Source: Argentina anserina | Lineage: Eukaryota; Streptophyta; Magnoliopsida; Rosales; Rosaceae | Direction of reading: 5' to 3' | Assembly (NCBI RefSeq): GCF_933775445.1 | Contig: NC_065873.1 | Location: 14,880,001-14,944,000 of the forward strand | Length of the DNA stretch: 64,000 nucleotides | Notes under the pieces: generated by a model | What the model was told of the DNA's origin: nothing | What the model saw: the letters and a program-made list of their open reading frames with translations, nothing else | The model's database searches: none | Position numbers and translations under genes: made by a program | Shown: positions 29,666 through 40,944 of the stretch, in pieces | Layout of the letters: every line of letters begins with the position of its first letter | Numbering within the stretch: the first letter of the stretch is position 1

Positions 29666-32600
29666 GCATGTGTATATGTCTATGTACTTTTAGATATGCG
29701 TTATAACTGTACAACATGATGATTTGCACTGCAGATCATTGCGTATCTTATTCCACTTTTAGACGATAAGTTTCCACTTATAAGGAGTATATCTTGCTGG
29801 ACACTGTCACGTTTCAGCAAGTTCATTGTTGAGGTATAGTTAAATTCTTTAATCTTTACTTTATTCTAATAATTTATATGTTTGCGGTTTCATCTGTTTT
29901 GTCTTTCTTAGAAAAATTAAATGATCTATGTTTCTGTCTTTCTATCTTCTTTCTTTTAGATTACATATGAGGGTATTTAGTCTGCATTATCTGGTGACAC
30001 AGCACAGCAGCTGCTTGGAACCAGGATCAACAAACTCTTAATCTTAGAGCTAAAAGCCTAAAACACACACAGAACACTTGGATAATAGGAATCTCTTCCA
30101 GGTTTCTTACCCTTAGTTTAGGCTTCACACCCTAGTTTAGGCTTCACACCTAGTTTAGGCTTCGCACCAATCCCTTCACAAGAAAACTCAGAAAATCTGA
30201 TTATTCTTATTCAACATAACATGCCTCAGCCAAACAGCACTTCATTATTTATACCAAAGTTTATAACTGACACCAGCTATCTTTAAATACTCATTAGGGC
30301 TCGTAAATTTCAGAAACTTAAACACAAAAGACCTAATAACGTAAAAATTAAACTCCTAAACTGAAAAGAAACTAAAAGTTTTGGGCTGGTTTTTTATACC
30401 AGGTTTGTTCATAATGAGATTTTATTTGCAAATTACTGAAATATCTTACTTCGTCAATGTAAATTGTAATGAATCAAATAGTTTTGGGCTTGTCTTTTAT
30501 TTGCTTTTTAAAACCGAATCACACATATTTGTGCTACTCATGCCAACAATTCATTGGCTTTGTAATGGATTTAGGATTGACACTTGCCTTTTTTTATCCA
30601 AGAGTGTTCAACATCAACAAGGTTATGAGCGGTTTGAAAAGGTTCTCGAGGGTATCTTAAGAAGAATAATAGATAATAACAAGCGCGTACAAGAGGCTGC
30701 TTGCTCAGCTTTTGCGACTCTTGAAGAGGTTCGTATTCAGTCCAGTTCTTTCGTTGAATATAGTTCAAGTAATACATATATACACAGACACATGTATGTA
30801 TATATGATTCCAAGTAATTCTCCTTTTTAAACTGCAGGAGGCAGGTGATGCATTGGTGCCACACCTGGAAACTATTTTACAGCATGTTATGTGTGCTTTT
30901 GGGAAATACCAGGTTTGTTCCAGGGATTCATCTTATTCTGTGTTATTCCTAATTTTTTGTCAGATGAAAACTTAAGAACAATTTTACTTAATATTTCTGT
31001 ATTGCAATTCAGAGGCGGAATCTAAGAATTGTATACGACGCCATTGGAACTCTAGCAGATGCTGTTGGTGTGGAGTTGAATCACGTATGTCTTTTTATCT
31101 CGAGCTCTTTTCACTTATGCTTACATTAAGCTTTATATTGTATAATTTGTTTTTAAAATTTGGTTCGTACTTTGTGTCAAAGTCAGCACTAGAAGAGCAA
31201 TATGTGCCAATTGCTAATGTACTATTTTGTTGCTATGCAGCCTGATTGTCTTAAAATTCTGATGCCACCATTACTTGAAAAGTGGCAACAACTTGCAAAT
31301 TCAGATAAAGATCTGTTTCCGTTGCTTGAGTGCTTCACTTCTATTTCGCAGGTAAATCTCTGTTTTCCATCGTCGGTGCACTAAAATGTATCCCTGATGT
31401 AGCGATTAAATAATCTTATATCTAGATGCTGGCACTAAGCATAATAGAGGCAACCAAATTGAAATGCCAATTTTAGCAGTCAATAGTTAATTAAGAGCGC
31501 TTGTACATGATTGATTGCTCATTAAAATTTCATAGAAAAGAAGAAAAATGCTCTAGTTGCTACGGAAATTGTGTTCATACAGGGTAACTGAAGTGCAGTT
31601 AATTGTTGCTTTTCCTAATCTCCTTTGTGCTTGTAATGAATCATATGCCAATAATATACTAAGATGACTGTGTTGCGTGAGATCTTTGTGGTGTTCTTTT
31701 ACTGTGATAAGCTCTACTTTAATAGGTGAAGCCTTAAATCACGTTTACTTACTAAGAATATGCAGTAGTAACTTATGTACTCATTTATATTCAGGCACTG
31801 GGTACTGGATTCTCTCCATATGCGGAGCCGGTGTTTCAGAGGTGCATAAGCATCATACAGTCCCAACAAGTTGCAAAGGTAGGTCAGTTAGTGGGAGAGA
31901 TATTGATTAAGTCATTTCCTCTATATTTCTTGCATGTCCAGAGAGTTGGTTAGTCATGTCTTATTTTATATCAATTGGAAGTAGAAATATGTGTAATTGA
32001 TTCTCAGTTATTGTATCATGCATGTTATGTCACTTATGTGACCATCAAAGATCAGTAAATATTATGTTAGTAGTCAGTGCTACTTTGATCAGGTTATTGA
32101 TAATATATTGCAACAGCTTATTTCATTTAGTAAGCTTAGCAATATGATTGCAATGCCTCATTGTGTTCTCAAGTCCACTATACCCCACTTCTAGAAGATG
32201 GACCGGAAATCTCTCGGAGCAAAACTACTGCCGCTGATATTTTCGTACATGAAGTTATTAATTTTTAAAATATGTTTAAACTATCAAATTCATTTAAAAT
32301 GTTGCTCTACTTTTGCAGGTTGATCCAGTCTCCTCAGGAGTCCAGTATGATAAAGAATTTATTGTATGCTCTCTTGATCTGCTTTCCGGACTTGCAGAGG
32401 GTCTTGGTAGTGGGATAGAAAGTTTGGTAATCTTCTTTCTCCAAATTTCTCCTGAAATACTTATTAAATAGACTAGTTCATATTGATAGTTCTGCACCTT
32501 GGTTGTTTCTTTTCCAAAGATATATTCCTGGAATGCAATTTTCTGAAACTTCTAGCTTATGCAAACTCTATGTTTTTTGTTTTCTTCTGTGTTTTAAGTC

Positions 32601-35600
32601 CCACACACGATACAATTGGAGAATCCATAATAAATTTGCATGCATGATGGTGTAATATATTTTGTTTCATTTTTCCGGCGATATATCTGGCATTTATTTT
32701 GAGTGACCCGACCATATTTGCTATCTCTGTACGTCTTGTTTATATGCATCTTAATAACAGTCATGCTGGGTCTTAAATTATTTGTATATTTTCTGTAGAT
32801 TTTAGATTTGTGCCTGTTGTACTTGGGACTGTTAGAAAAAGTATAGACAGCTAACCCAAAATAACGTATAAACCTCTAAATGAAAGAGCAACAGAGGAAG
32901 TTACCGAACCCGCAACCAGCCGAGTGGGCCATCAGATATTAGATACTGACTTTCTTATTGCTTGAGTCGATTATCTATTGTTAACTTGCTTTAATGGTTG
33001 CAAATTGTTTCCAGTTTTTTTTTTCCTTTTCCTTCTTTCAATAGTTTCTCATTTGCACATGTCCTCTAGGTTTCACAAAGCATTTTGAAGGACCTACTTT
33101 TGAATTGTTGCATGGATGATGCTTCAGATGTTCGACAAAGTGGTTTTGCCTTACTTGGGGATCTTGCAAGAGTAAGTTTCTTGCCAAATGATATCTTAAA
33201 TTTAGACTTATTTGAGAATTTATACCAGAAGGAGAAGCAGATGGTACAAGGCTACACCGTTAGAGTACTGGTAGCTACTGAGCGCTGTCATCATTTTTGA
33301 TGCATATTTTTTTATCTTGTGATTTTGATTAGGTATGCCCCGTCCATTTGCATCCTCGTTTGCCGGAATTTCTTGATGCTGCAGCAAAACAACTGGTACG
33401 TGAAACCTATTGACAATTCTAACTATTTCTTTCTACCGTAATGTCTTATGTGACACTGTGTTGCACAGAATACACCTAAGCTGAAGGAGACTATTTCAGT
33501 GGCAAATAATGCATGTTGGGCCATTGGTGAATTGGCAGTGAAGGTAAGGTTTGGTCTTTCGTCTGTGTAGTGGCTTCTAGTTCATGTATGTCGGGGCCGT
33601 CGAGGTTTTTCTTGTCTTCTCAAATTGGAGGTGGTGGCCTCTGCTAATTGACATCATAGTCCCATCCTTTAGCAGGCAGACAGATAACTTATTGGCCTCA
33701 TGTCTTGTATCTTATGTAGTGGGGCAGTTATGGTCTAGGCAATATCCATTGTTTGTGACTTTAATATTTAATAAGCCTGCTAGTTTTGTATTTCGGTTAT
33801 GGATTAATGAAGCTGATTCGCAGGCTGTTGTAGTTAGGACTCTAGTTAAGCGGACTCTCTGATTCGCAGGCTGTTTGTACTATGTTTATGTTTAGTCAAT
33901 AAAAGGCTGTTTCTATTCTTAGAAGTAAAAAAAAAAAAATTTACAAATTAAGAAGATGACCTACTATGCTTTAAAGTTGTGGAGTGTATTCTTTCATCGA
34001 CACACACTGACATGCATAAATTGATTATTTTTGTGCCAATATAGGTCTGTACATCATGCTGGTTTGCCATGTGTGTCAACCCTATTATGGCATCAACTTA
34101 CTTTGATTGCTTGTGATATCATCATTGAAGTAAATTTGAATTTCAGGTTCATCAAGAAATTTCTCCAATTGTTTTAACAGTCATGTCTTGCTTAGTCCCA
34201 ATACTGCAGCATGCAGAGGTAATATATTTTCTCGTATAATTGTTATGTGTACAATGGAGGAGGGTTTATCTTTTAATTGCATCTGTTAATGCTTAGCAGG
34301 AACTCAACAAGTCACTAATTGAGAACAGTGCCATCACACTTGGGAGGCTTGCATGGGTTTGTCCAGAGCTTGTGGCTCCGCATATGGAGCATTTCATGCA
34401 ACCATGGTGCATTGCTTTGTCAATGTAAGGTTTATACGTTTATTTGAATTAATGGATAACTACTGAACTATTCGTCTGATTTAATCTAGTACCAGAGTTT
34501 TAGGTAGGTAATACTAGTAAGTAGTTCAAAGCAGAAGTAGTAGTAAAACTAGGGCTGGATTGGTTGGTATACCAGTCTTAATTTTCCAATACCATATACC
34601 AACTAATATATATTTGGTATGAAAAATCCACAATTTATACCAACCAATAACGTTGGTATACCAATTAAGTGGTACGGTTGGTACTCGGTTGGTACGGTTG
34701 GTAATGGGCTTGTACCAATATATTTAAGGCCCAAAAATTTTAAGGCCCAACCCAAATAAATAATAATAAATAAGTGAAATAACAATAGAATTCCAAAGTC
34801 TTATATAATTTCAACCAAATTACCAAATACAAAGTCATAAATAGAAAGTCAAAGTCCAAATAGTCAAACTGTTAAAGTACTTATGAATTCTCAAAACAAT
34901 TGAAAAAATAAATGATAGGTTTAAATGCGATATATGTTGACATGTTGTAAGCAGTGATGGTGCTATTGATAGGTCTAAGCATTTGTACTTGGGAATTCGA
35001 TTGAATCGATTCATTCATAATTAAATAAAGAAATTGAAGACGAGAAAAATAATGTACTTGAGAAAGAAACTCAGAGAGATTAGATTAAGGTTAGTAGATA
35101 TATATGGTTTGGATTTATTTTTCAATAAATCTACAATTGAAATTTAAAGATATATATATATATATATATTTAATTAAATAATTTAATATAATATAAGTTG
35201 GTAGGTACGATATACCATGGTATATGGAAAATCTATACCACCTACCTACTGTATTTTTAATATTGGTACGGTATACTGTACCATATACCATGTACTAAGT
35301 ATTTGGTATACCAACATATTTGGTACGGTTGGTATACAAATTGGTTGGAATGGTTTTCTATACCATTGCCACCCCTAAGTAAAACTAGTAATATAGCTGG
35401 ATACTAAAAGCACACCCATTCACTCAATTTTCATGTCCCAAGTATAAACAGTAGGACTTCAAAAAGATTTCAAGGTAAAGATTTACTGGAAGGATTTACA
35501 CCATCTCTTGGGACCTCCTTTCCTAATCTGTAGGAGCATGGCAGTTGAAACAACAAAATTCTTGCAGTGGGCATGTTCTTGTACATTGAATATTTCTTTG

Positions 35601-36431
35601 TCCATAGGTAGATGCTATCAGAACCATACTATCTCACTGACTGAAAAATGGTCCGCCCATGATCTATGATCTCATGTCCCATTGTTGACTGTTTACTCTC
35701 AACGTTGGCAGGACTTAAATTACCTGCTTTTCATTAAGAGTTTAGACTGAAAACTATCATGCTTTTATCAGAACTGTTTTGACATGCCAAATTATGTCTG
35801 CAGGATACGCGATGATATAGAAAAGGAGGATGCATTCCAAGGTCTATGCGTGTTGGTATGCCTCTCTCTCTCTGTCTCTCCTCTGTGTTAATTCTTTGTG
35901 CGTATATTCACTTTTGGATATTCTCCACTTTTTCAGGTTAGAACAAATCCGTCTGGTGCATTGAGTTCACTTGTATATATGTGCAATGCTATTGCCAGTT
36001 GGCATGTAAGACTCATGCCACGTTCATATTTTTTTAACCTTATATGATAAACTCAGTATCTGATATGATATGTTAACAGGAAATAAGGAGTGAAGAACTT
36101 CATAATGCAGTTTGCCAGGTGTTGCATGGTTATAAGCAAGTAAGAATAGGTTTTATATTGTAATATCTGTCCAATTTTCTTCTAATTCTCAATCCTATAA
36201 TAAACGATCACTTTTTTAGAAACTTATTAGTTATTACAAACACTTTGTAGTCTTTACCATTTATTAGGTTGGGTTAAACCTTACAGATATGATGCAGAAT
36301 ACAATATTGTAATTTGATGTACTTTTTTACAATTTGTAATCCGGCAGATGCTTGTGAATGGAGCATGGGAACAGTGCATGTCTGCTTTGGAGCCAAAAGT
36401 CAAGGAAAAGTTGTCAAAATACCAAGTATAA
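24370..36431 (+). CDS. TRN1: transportin-1 (importin beta-2, karyopherin beta-2)
   Basis: This nuclear import receptor binds PY-type nuclear localisation signals and Ran-GTP. Twenty-nine coding exons give 892 codons including the stop: 24370-24552, 24793-25080, 26001-26090, 26202-26279, 26377-26457, 27269-27319, 27537-27622, 28099-28165, 28266-28322, 28411-28440, 28547-28606, 28690-28803, 29236-29349, 29735-29833, 30603-30728, 30838-30912, 31013-31084, 31241-31351, 31795-31878, 32319-32426, 33070-33171, 33333-33395, 33469-33543, 34147-34218, 34300-34424, 35804-35855, 35937-36005, 36080-36139 and 36348-36431. The whole protein is built of HEAT repeats. A long acidic insertion ([16 protein letters not shown] to AEEDDDDIVN) sits where the H8 loop, which releases cargo on Ran-GTP binding, is found in the family. 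C-terminal cargo-site stretches such as [12 protein letters not shown] and [12 protein letters not shown] are present. No stop or frame break is seen. Several introns carry mobile DNA. Confidence 0.95.
29633..29666 (+). repeat. GTT trinucleotide microsatellite in transportin intron 13
   Basis: Eleven uninterrupted GTT units within the intron between the exons ending at 29349 and starting at 29735. Confidence 0.95.
29976..30400 (-). repeat. possible LTR-derived insertion in transportin intron 14
   Basis: The composition differs from the T-rich intron around it. Read on the minus strand, there is a TATA-like box (GGTATAAATAATGAAG, about 30240-30256). Downstream come GAATAAGAATAA, then a tandem GAAGCCTAAACTAG repeated about three times (30113-30168). 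This order resembles an LTR with its leader. I see no clean target duplication or TG..CA ends, so the class and borders are tentative. Confidence 0.35.
33584..33939 (+). repeat. possible poly(A)-tailed retroposed fragment in transportin intron 23
   Basis: The segment ends with an AATAAAA signal (33898-33904) and, about 23 bases later, a run of 13 A (33927-33939), as in a reverse-transcribed RNA. An open frame of 92 codons covers most of it (33584-33862) and contains a stretch such as [13 protein letters not shown] that loosely recalls RNase H tails of LINE elements. A flanking target duplication was not found. Confidence 0.35.
34550..35377. mobile_element. hAT-like non-autonomous element in transportin intron 25
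   Basis: The 828-bp element is flanked by a perfect 8-bp duplication AGTAAAAC (34542-34549 and 35378-35385). The left end TAGGGCTGGATTGGT and the right end, in reverse TAGGGGTGGCAATGGTA, are inverted repeats of hAT type. Both subterminal regions are packed with GGTATACC, GGTACGG and TTGGTA words in both orientations, which would be candidate transposase-binding sites. The element encodes no protein and lies in the 1379-bp intron between the exons ending 34424 and starting 35804. Confidence 0.9.
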
Positions 36432-37699
36432 AGTTGTACTCGTAGCTGATGTATTGTACCTGATGGTTCACACTGCTATATGCGCTTGTCAGAGATCTGT
36501 ATCTGCATCAAAAATGTTGTTTTCCTCGCCATCCATACATTTTGGTCGTGATTCTTACAAGACCATTATTTTGGTCCCCAATTTTCCAGTAAAAGTTTAG
36601 GTTAAAGCATAAGACTTGGCATAATGAAGCAGCTCAGGTTTGGGGCAAGAATGTGGTGTACAGGGAGGGTGCAGCGTTCCAAACTTTGATGGTTTGTTTG
36701 TTCTTGTTGTCTTGTATTTAGAGAAAGGCAAGAAGTACCTCGTCCAAGTCTTGGATTAATGATTCTTCATTTTAGGGTTTAGAGATTCCAATCATTCAAC
36801 AATTCCAGTGGGTGTAGGTTTGTCAATGAGTTCCACAGTTTTTGTACATGGGGGTTTTGTCATTCTATTATAACTGTTTTCCATTGAATTTTTTCATTGC
36901 TTCACATGTTGATCAACTGTAACCTGTATTACAGGGTGGAGAGAAATTTGGATGTTCAAAAGAAAGTCTTTGCTTTGTCTCTTGAGTGGATTGAAATCGA
37001 TTGTAATCATGTTAGTTTCAACACAAATTTCTGTTTCGATTTTGGTCTGTTAGGTGCCCCTGACAGTGAGCACAGCACGGGGTGCACGTACCTGAAATTA
37101 AGCCAGTGACTGGAATTGTGCATTTTCCCCATTCACCCTGGAATATGCGACTGTCAGCTTAAGTTGACATCGATTCTAGTCCCTCGTCAATTTTCATATT
37201 CGGTGAAATCTACAATTCACTGATTCTAAGTTGAAATTTGTTCACACTTAAAATTTCCTTAATTCATTTATGCCGTATAATATATATGTTTCCAAATTCT
37301 AAGCTCCAAGTCTCAAATATGGGGTCAATTGATTGGGAATCAAGACCAAATTTTGGGGGTAGTAACACCTATTAGATGGAAGTTGACTGATAGAGCGGAC
37401 TCTGATACACCGTTAGAAGCACTTCAGCAGACAAGCGCTGCCAAGATGCGGACGCATCTTGTTTTGTTTCTGAATTTCCAGATCTTGAAGCATGCCCGCA
37501 TAGATGAGGCGTACATATATTTCATAGCGCAACAGCAACAAGACAACACATAGCAAGGCTATGAGGGCAAAATTCCAGCCGTACCACTACCTCTCTCTGC
37601 AAGGAAGCTCGGCTTTGATTTCGATGGTCCGCGAGACTATGAAATGGATGGTCTGCGAACCATGGTCTATCCTGAAGACATGACTCGAGTTGTGGCCGA
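36432..37699. other. transportin 3' UTR and downstream intergenic DNA
   Basis: The first few hundred bases are the 3' UTR of transportin. No open frame beyond 36432 has a recognisable domain; the frames at 36897-37109 and 37329-37553 look random. Confidence 0.5.
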
Positions 37700-39213
37700 A
37701 CCTATATAGCATGGATACGGCAAAAAAATGGTATGCCCGTATCGTACCCATGTCAGATACATTTACGGCCCAGATATGCTGTATATACATATCTTTGACA
37801 GAAAAACGTATCTTGATCATGTAGTGCAAAGTTGACCCACTGGATACGCATTGAGTACGGTTTTGAATATGTTTTTGGGTAAAATAGTCATTTAAACGTT
37901 AAAATTATCATGTTTAAAAAGTAGTAACTTGTATTTTGCTTGAACTTATTAAGATTTTAATTCATAGACTTGGTTAATTATAATAATGATGAGATTTTAT
38001 GTGTTCTAATTGCTATTTTTAATTAAATTCTAGAATTTATCATATATATATATATATATTATACTGGTCTGAATACACGCGCGATACGTCTGTTGAAGGG
38101 CTGTGTTCGCGCGTGCGTTTATTGAGTTTTTAGACAAAATATTAATATATGGATTGGTTTCCCTCTTTCATCACGTGTTGTCTTTCAAACGACAGAAGTG
38201 CATTATAAGTTGGGCTTAATTAATACATGAAAAACACAGATATCAATTGGCCTCGTAGTTGATAATATTTGACTATCGGAAGTAGAAGCTTAATCTTGCA
38301 CTAAATTGTTTTTGACTGACACCTAAATAGATGAAATTGTTACGCATGATTCATAATTTCATGCACTATTAAAATCATGTTTCATTCTTCAAGTTACTCC
38401 TATCCTTCATCAGCTCCATATAATGTTGCATCCTTGATAATTAAAGCTTGCATTCTTGTAATTTCACGAAGTCACTTAAAATCTTCAACCAACCCAATGA
38501 GATATAACATCAATGGTCAACCAACTACGAATCAAAAGAGAATATAGCAGATTAGAAGTACCATATAAAGTAAATTAGTTTTACTTGGTGAATGAATTAA
38601 GATTTGTAATCCTTTTTCTGTTTCTTTTTTCCAACTACAAAATAAAAGAATAATAAAGAGGAACATCATTTTAATGGGATGGCAGATACGGGGAAGCAAA
38701 TTTTCTCATGGAGCCGCAATCGTAAAAGATTACCCAAATCAAATAGATTGCAATCGTAAAATTACCTCATGGGGACGACAAAGTGGACATAGTTCTACGC
38801 TCCTTGGTTTTGACATGCTCCTAATTAGGAGGATATTTCTCCTCAACCTATGGTTGAAGTTGAACTCCAATTGAGAGAGGGATGAGTGCTAAACCCCCCA
38901 CGTTTGTGTCTAGCAGTTTTTTCTCTCCACACCAGAATTCCTACAATGTTTCCCTGTTTTCTTTTTATATTCACTGTAGCGATTTCACCCTTTTTACCCT
39001 TCTTTTATGCAGGTTAATATTGTTCAGTAGGGGCAGAAAATGGAAAGATGGACATGGCAGTTCCATGAGGCCTCTTGGCTTAATTAATACTGATTATTAT
39101 ACAAAACACATCCAAACGTATCCGTGTAGTGTTTTTTTTTTAAGAAAACATGTATCCCCGTGTTATGCCGTACCCGTATCCGTGTCTCTTTATCCGTACT
39201 AGTGCATCATAGG
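37700..39213. mobile_element. possible terminal-inverted-repeat element
   Basis: The left end CCTATATAGCATGGATACGG and the right end, in reverse CCTATGATGCACTAGTACGG, are imperfect inverted repeats. Both are followed by words of the type GGTACG, ATACGG and CCCGTATCG on the inward side. The interior is AT-rich, with a TA run near 38043-38062, and has no coding capacity. I found no matching target duplication, so the class is open. Confidence 0.35.
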
Positions 39214-40138
39214 GCATCATAGGGCCGGACAACTCTCGATTTTGTCTGCCCAGAAGAAGTCCCAGCTATTGTTGTTATTTGGAATGTTTCTGTGGTGCCT
39301 AACCTGCCTACTCATATGCCTATTACTGTGTTGAAGCCGGACATCACCGTCTCCCTTTTGGGTTGAGCTGACTATCATCAAGTCATTGCTTGGCTTGCAA
39401 GGTAAACCTGCGTATATTTGGGCCATCGTATTAGAGCAGCTGAGGACAAAAGTATGGTTATGGAGGAATCCATTGCATCATATAACATTATAAGGCAAAT
39501 CTCACTTCTGCAACTAGATCATTCGATTCATTCAAGGTTTAAAGAAATTAAGACTTGAAAATTTGGGAGCTGTTATAAAAGAGAAGTCCATTTCCCATCT
39601 GTCTTGGCGATCTCTGTCTTGGTAAAGGAGCTATAACAGAATCTGACTCCGAATCCCACCTCTACTTCCTCATACAAACACATTCAGAAACAAGTGAAAG
39701 AACCAAGAACAAATGCTATATGTGCAGAATATGCAAAAATATATTTGACTAAACTAGCTATTGTTTGAACTTTGAACAACAGACAACTAACAGTTCAAGG
39801 GGGGCAATTTTCTTTTGTTGCACCCAACTAACAAAGGCACAAAATAGTTACGTCTCCGTAATGAGCTTGCTTTTTCTCCTATTAGTATTTTGATTAAGGT
39901 TTTCTCCTGAGAATGAAACCCAACATATAGCTGAGGGCAGAGTCAGTTGATGAAAGAGCTACAATGAACAACGCCACAAGAACAAGAGTGAGAGTCGCGG
40001 TCTTCAGCTACATAATTCAATAGCAGGGCCTCAGATTTAACCATGTCAATAAATTGTAGTTACTCCTGAGTTAGTCAGATGTTGCTAAATAAGTATCCAT
40101 GGGTTGATTAAAAATTTATCATATTCACACAAGAAATT
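39214..40138. other. intergenic stretch, nothing recognised
   Basis: No coding sequence or structured repeat was recognised. Near its right end (40134-40138) lies AAATT, the left copy of the copia target duplication. Confidence 0.4.
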
Positions 40139-40297
40139 TGTCGGAGTTAGTGGAAATGCTTAGTGGAAATGCCCATGATTTCTCCCATCATGGAATAGTT
40201 AGTGGAAATTAGTAGGTAGAATAGTGCTAGAATTAGCCTATATAATGGAGTGTTTATGTAAATGAATAATCAAGCAAGTGTAAATTGATATTCAACT
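40139..40297 (+). repeat. copia 5' LTR
   Basis: Begins TGTCGGAGTTAG and ends TATTCAACT, directly before the primer-binding site. It holds a TATA box (CTATATAATGG, about 40239-40249), the promoter of the element. The end is CT and not the usual CA; the 3' copy ends the same way before the target duplication. Confidence 0.9.
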
Positions 40298-40309
40298 TGG
40301 TATCAGAGC
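40298..40309 (+). other. copia primer-binding site
   Basis: TGGTATCAGAGC matches the complement of the 3' end of plant initiator methionine tRNA, the usual primer of copia elements. It abuts the 5' LTR. Confidence 0.92.
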
Positions 40310-40530
40310 TCTTGTTGAATCTCTGTTTTTTTCTGGGTTTGTTTCTTTTGGCCGCCGAGTGTTGCTTCTCTGCCATGCCACTTCCGCTCCGTCATCTGCT
40401 ACGACCGGCTCCGGTGCCCGCCCTCCCGGCTTTCCTCTATGCTCCGCCCTCCCGGCTGCCCTCGCTGCTCCGGTGTCTACCCCGCAGTAACGACGACACA
40501 CGCACCCGCAGCGACGACGACACACGCACA

Positions 40531-40685
40531 CGCGCTCCACCGCCGAACCGCTCCTCCTCTTCGGTCGTGCTCCACCACCGAGACGCTCCTCCTCTCCGGT
40601 CGCGCTCCACAGCCGAGACGCTCCTCTTTTTCGGTCGCGCTCCACCGCCGAAGACGCTCCTCCTCTCCGGTCGCGCTCCACCGCT
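40531..40685 (+). repeat. 35-bp GC-rich tandem repeat in the copia leader
   Basis: Four units of about 35 bases (starts at 40531, 40566, 40601 and 40636) plus a part unit. Each begins CGCGCTCCACCGCCGAG and ends CTCTCCGGT with small changes. The stretch stands where gag would be expected, and it is far richer in GC than the rest of the element. The open frames through it on both strands reflect the repeat. Confidence 0.85.
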
Positions 40686-40944
40686 TAGAGCTCTTCTGCC
40701 CCTCGGATCTCCTTCGTCAAAATCTTCCATCATCTTCTTCAACTGAGCAGCTGCTGTCCTCCGATCCGATCCGGTGAATTTCAGGGAATTTCTGCCCACT
40801 CTCGACCCGAGCGGCCCTCTCTCCACCCGGCCCACTATCAACCCGACCCGGCCCGCTAGACAGGACCTTGCCCGCTAGGCAGGACCCGACCCGGAACGTG
40901 ACCCGACCCGGTCCAACCTGCTACAATATTTTTTTTTCTTATCA

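Noticed and set aside
40298..40309. TGGTATCAGAGC as part of a tRNA gene
   Set aside because: It is the primer-binding site of the copia element; no cloverleaf surrounds it.
40285..40841. Several long open frames on both strands (112-153 codons) in a GC-rich stretch
   Set aside because: They cross a 35-bp tandem repeat inside the copia leader; open frames on both strands arise from composition, and none shows a domain.
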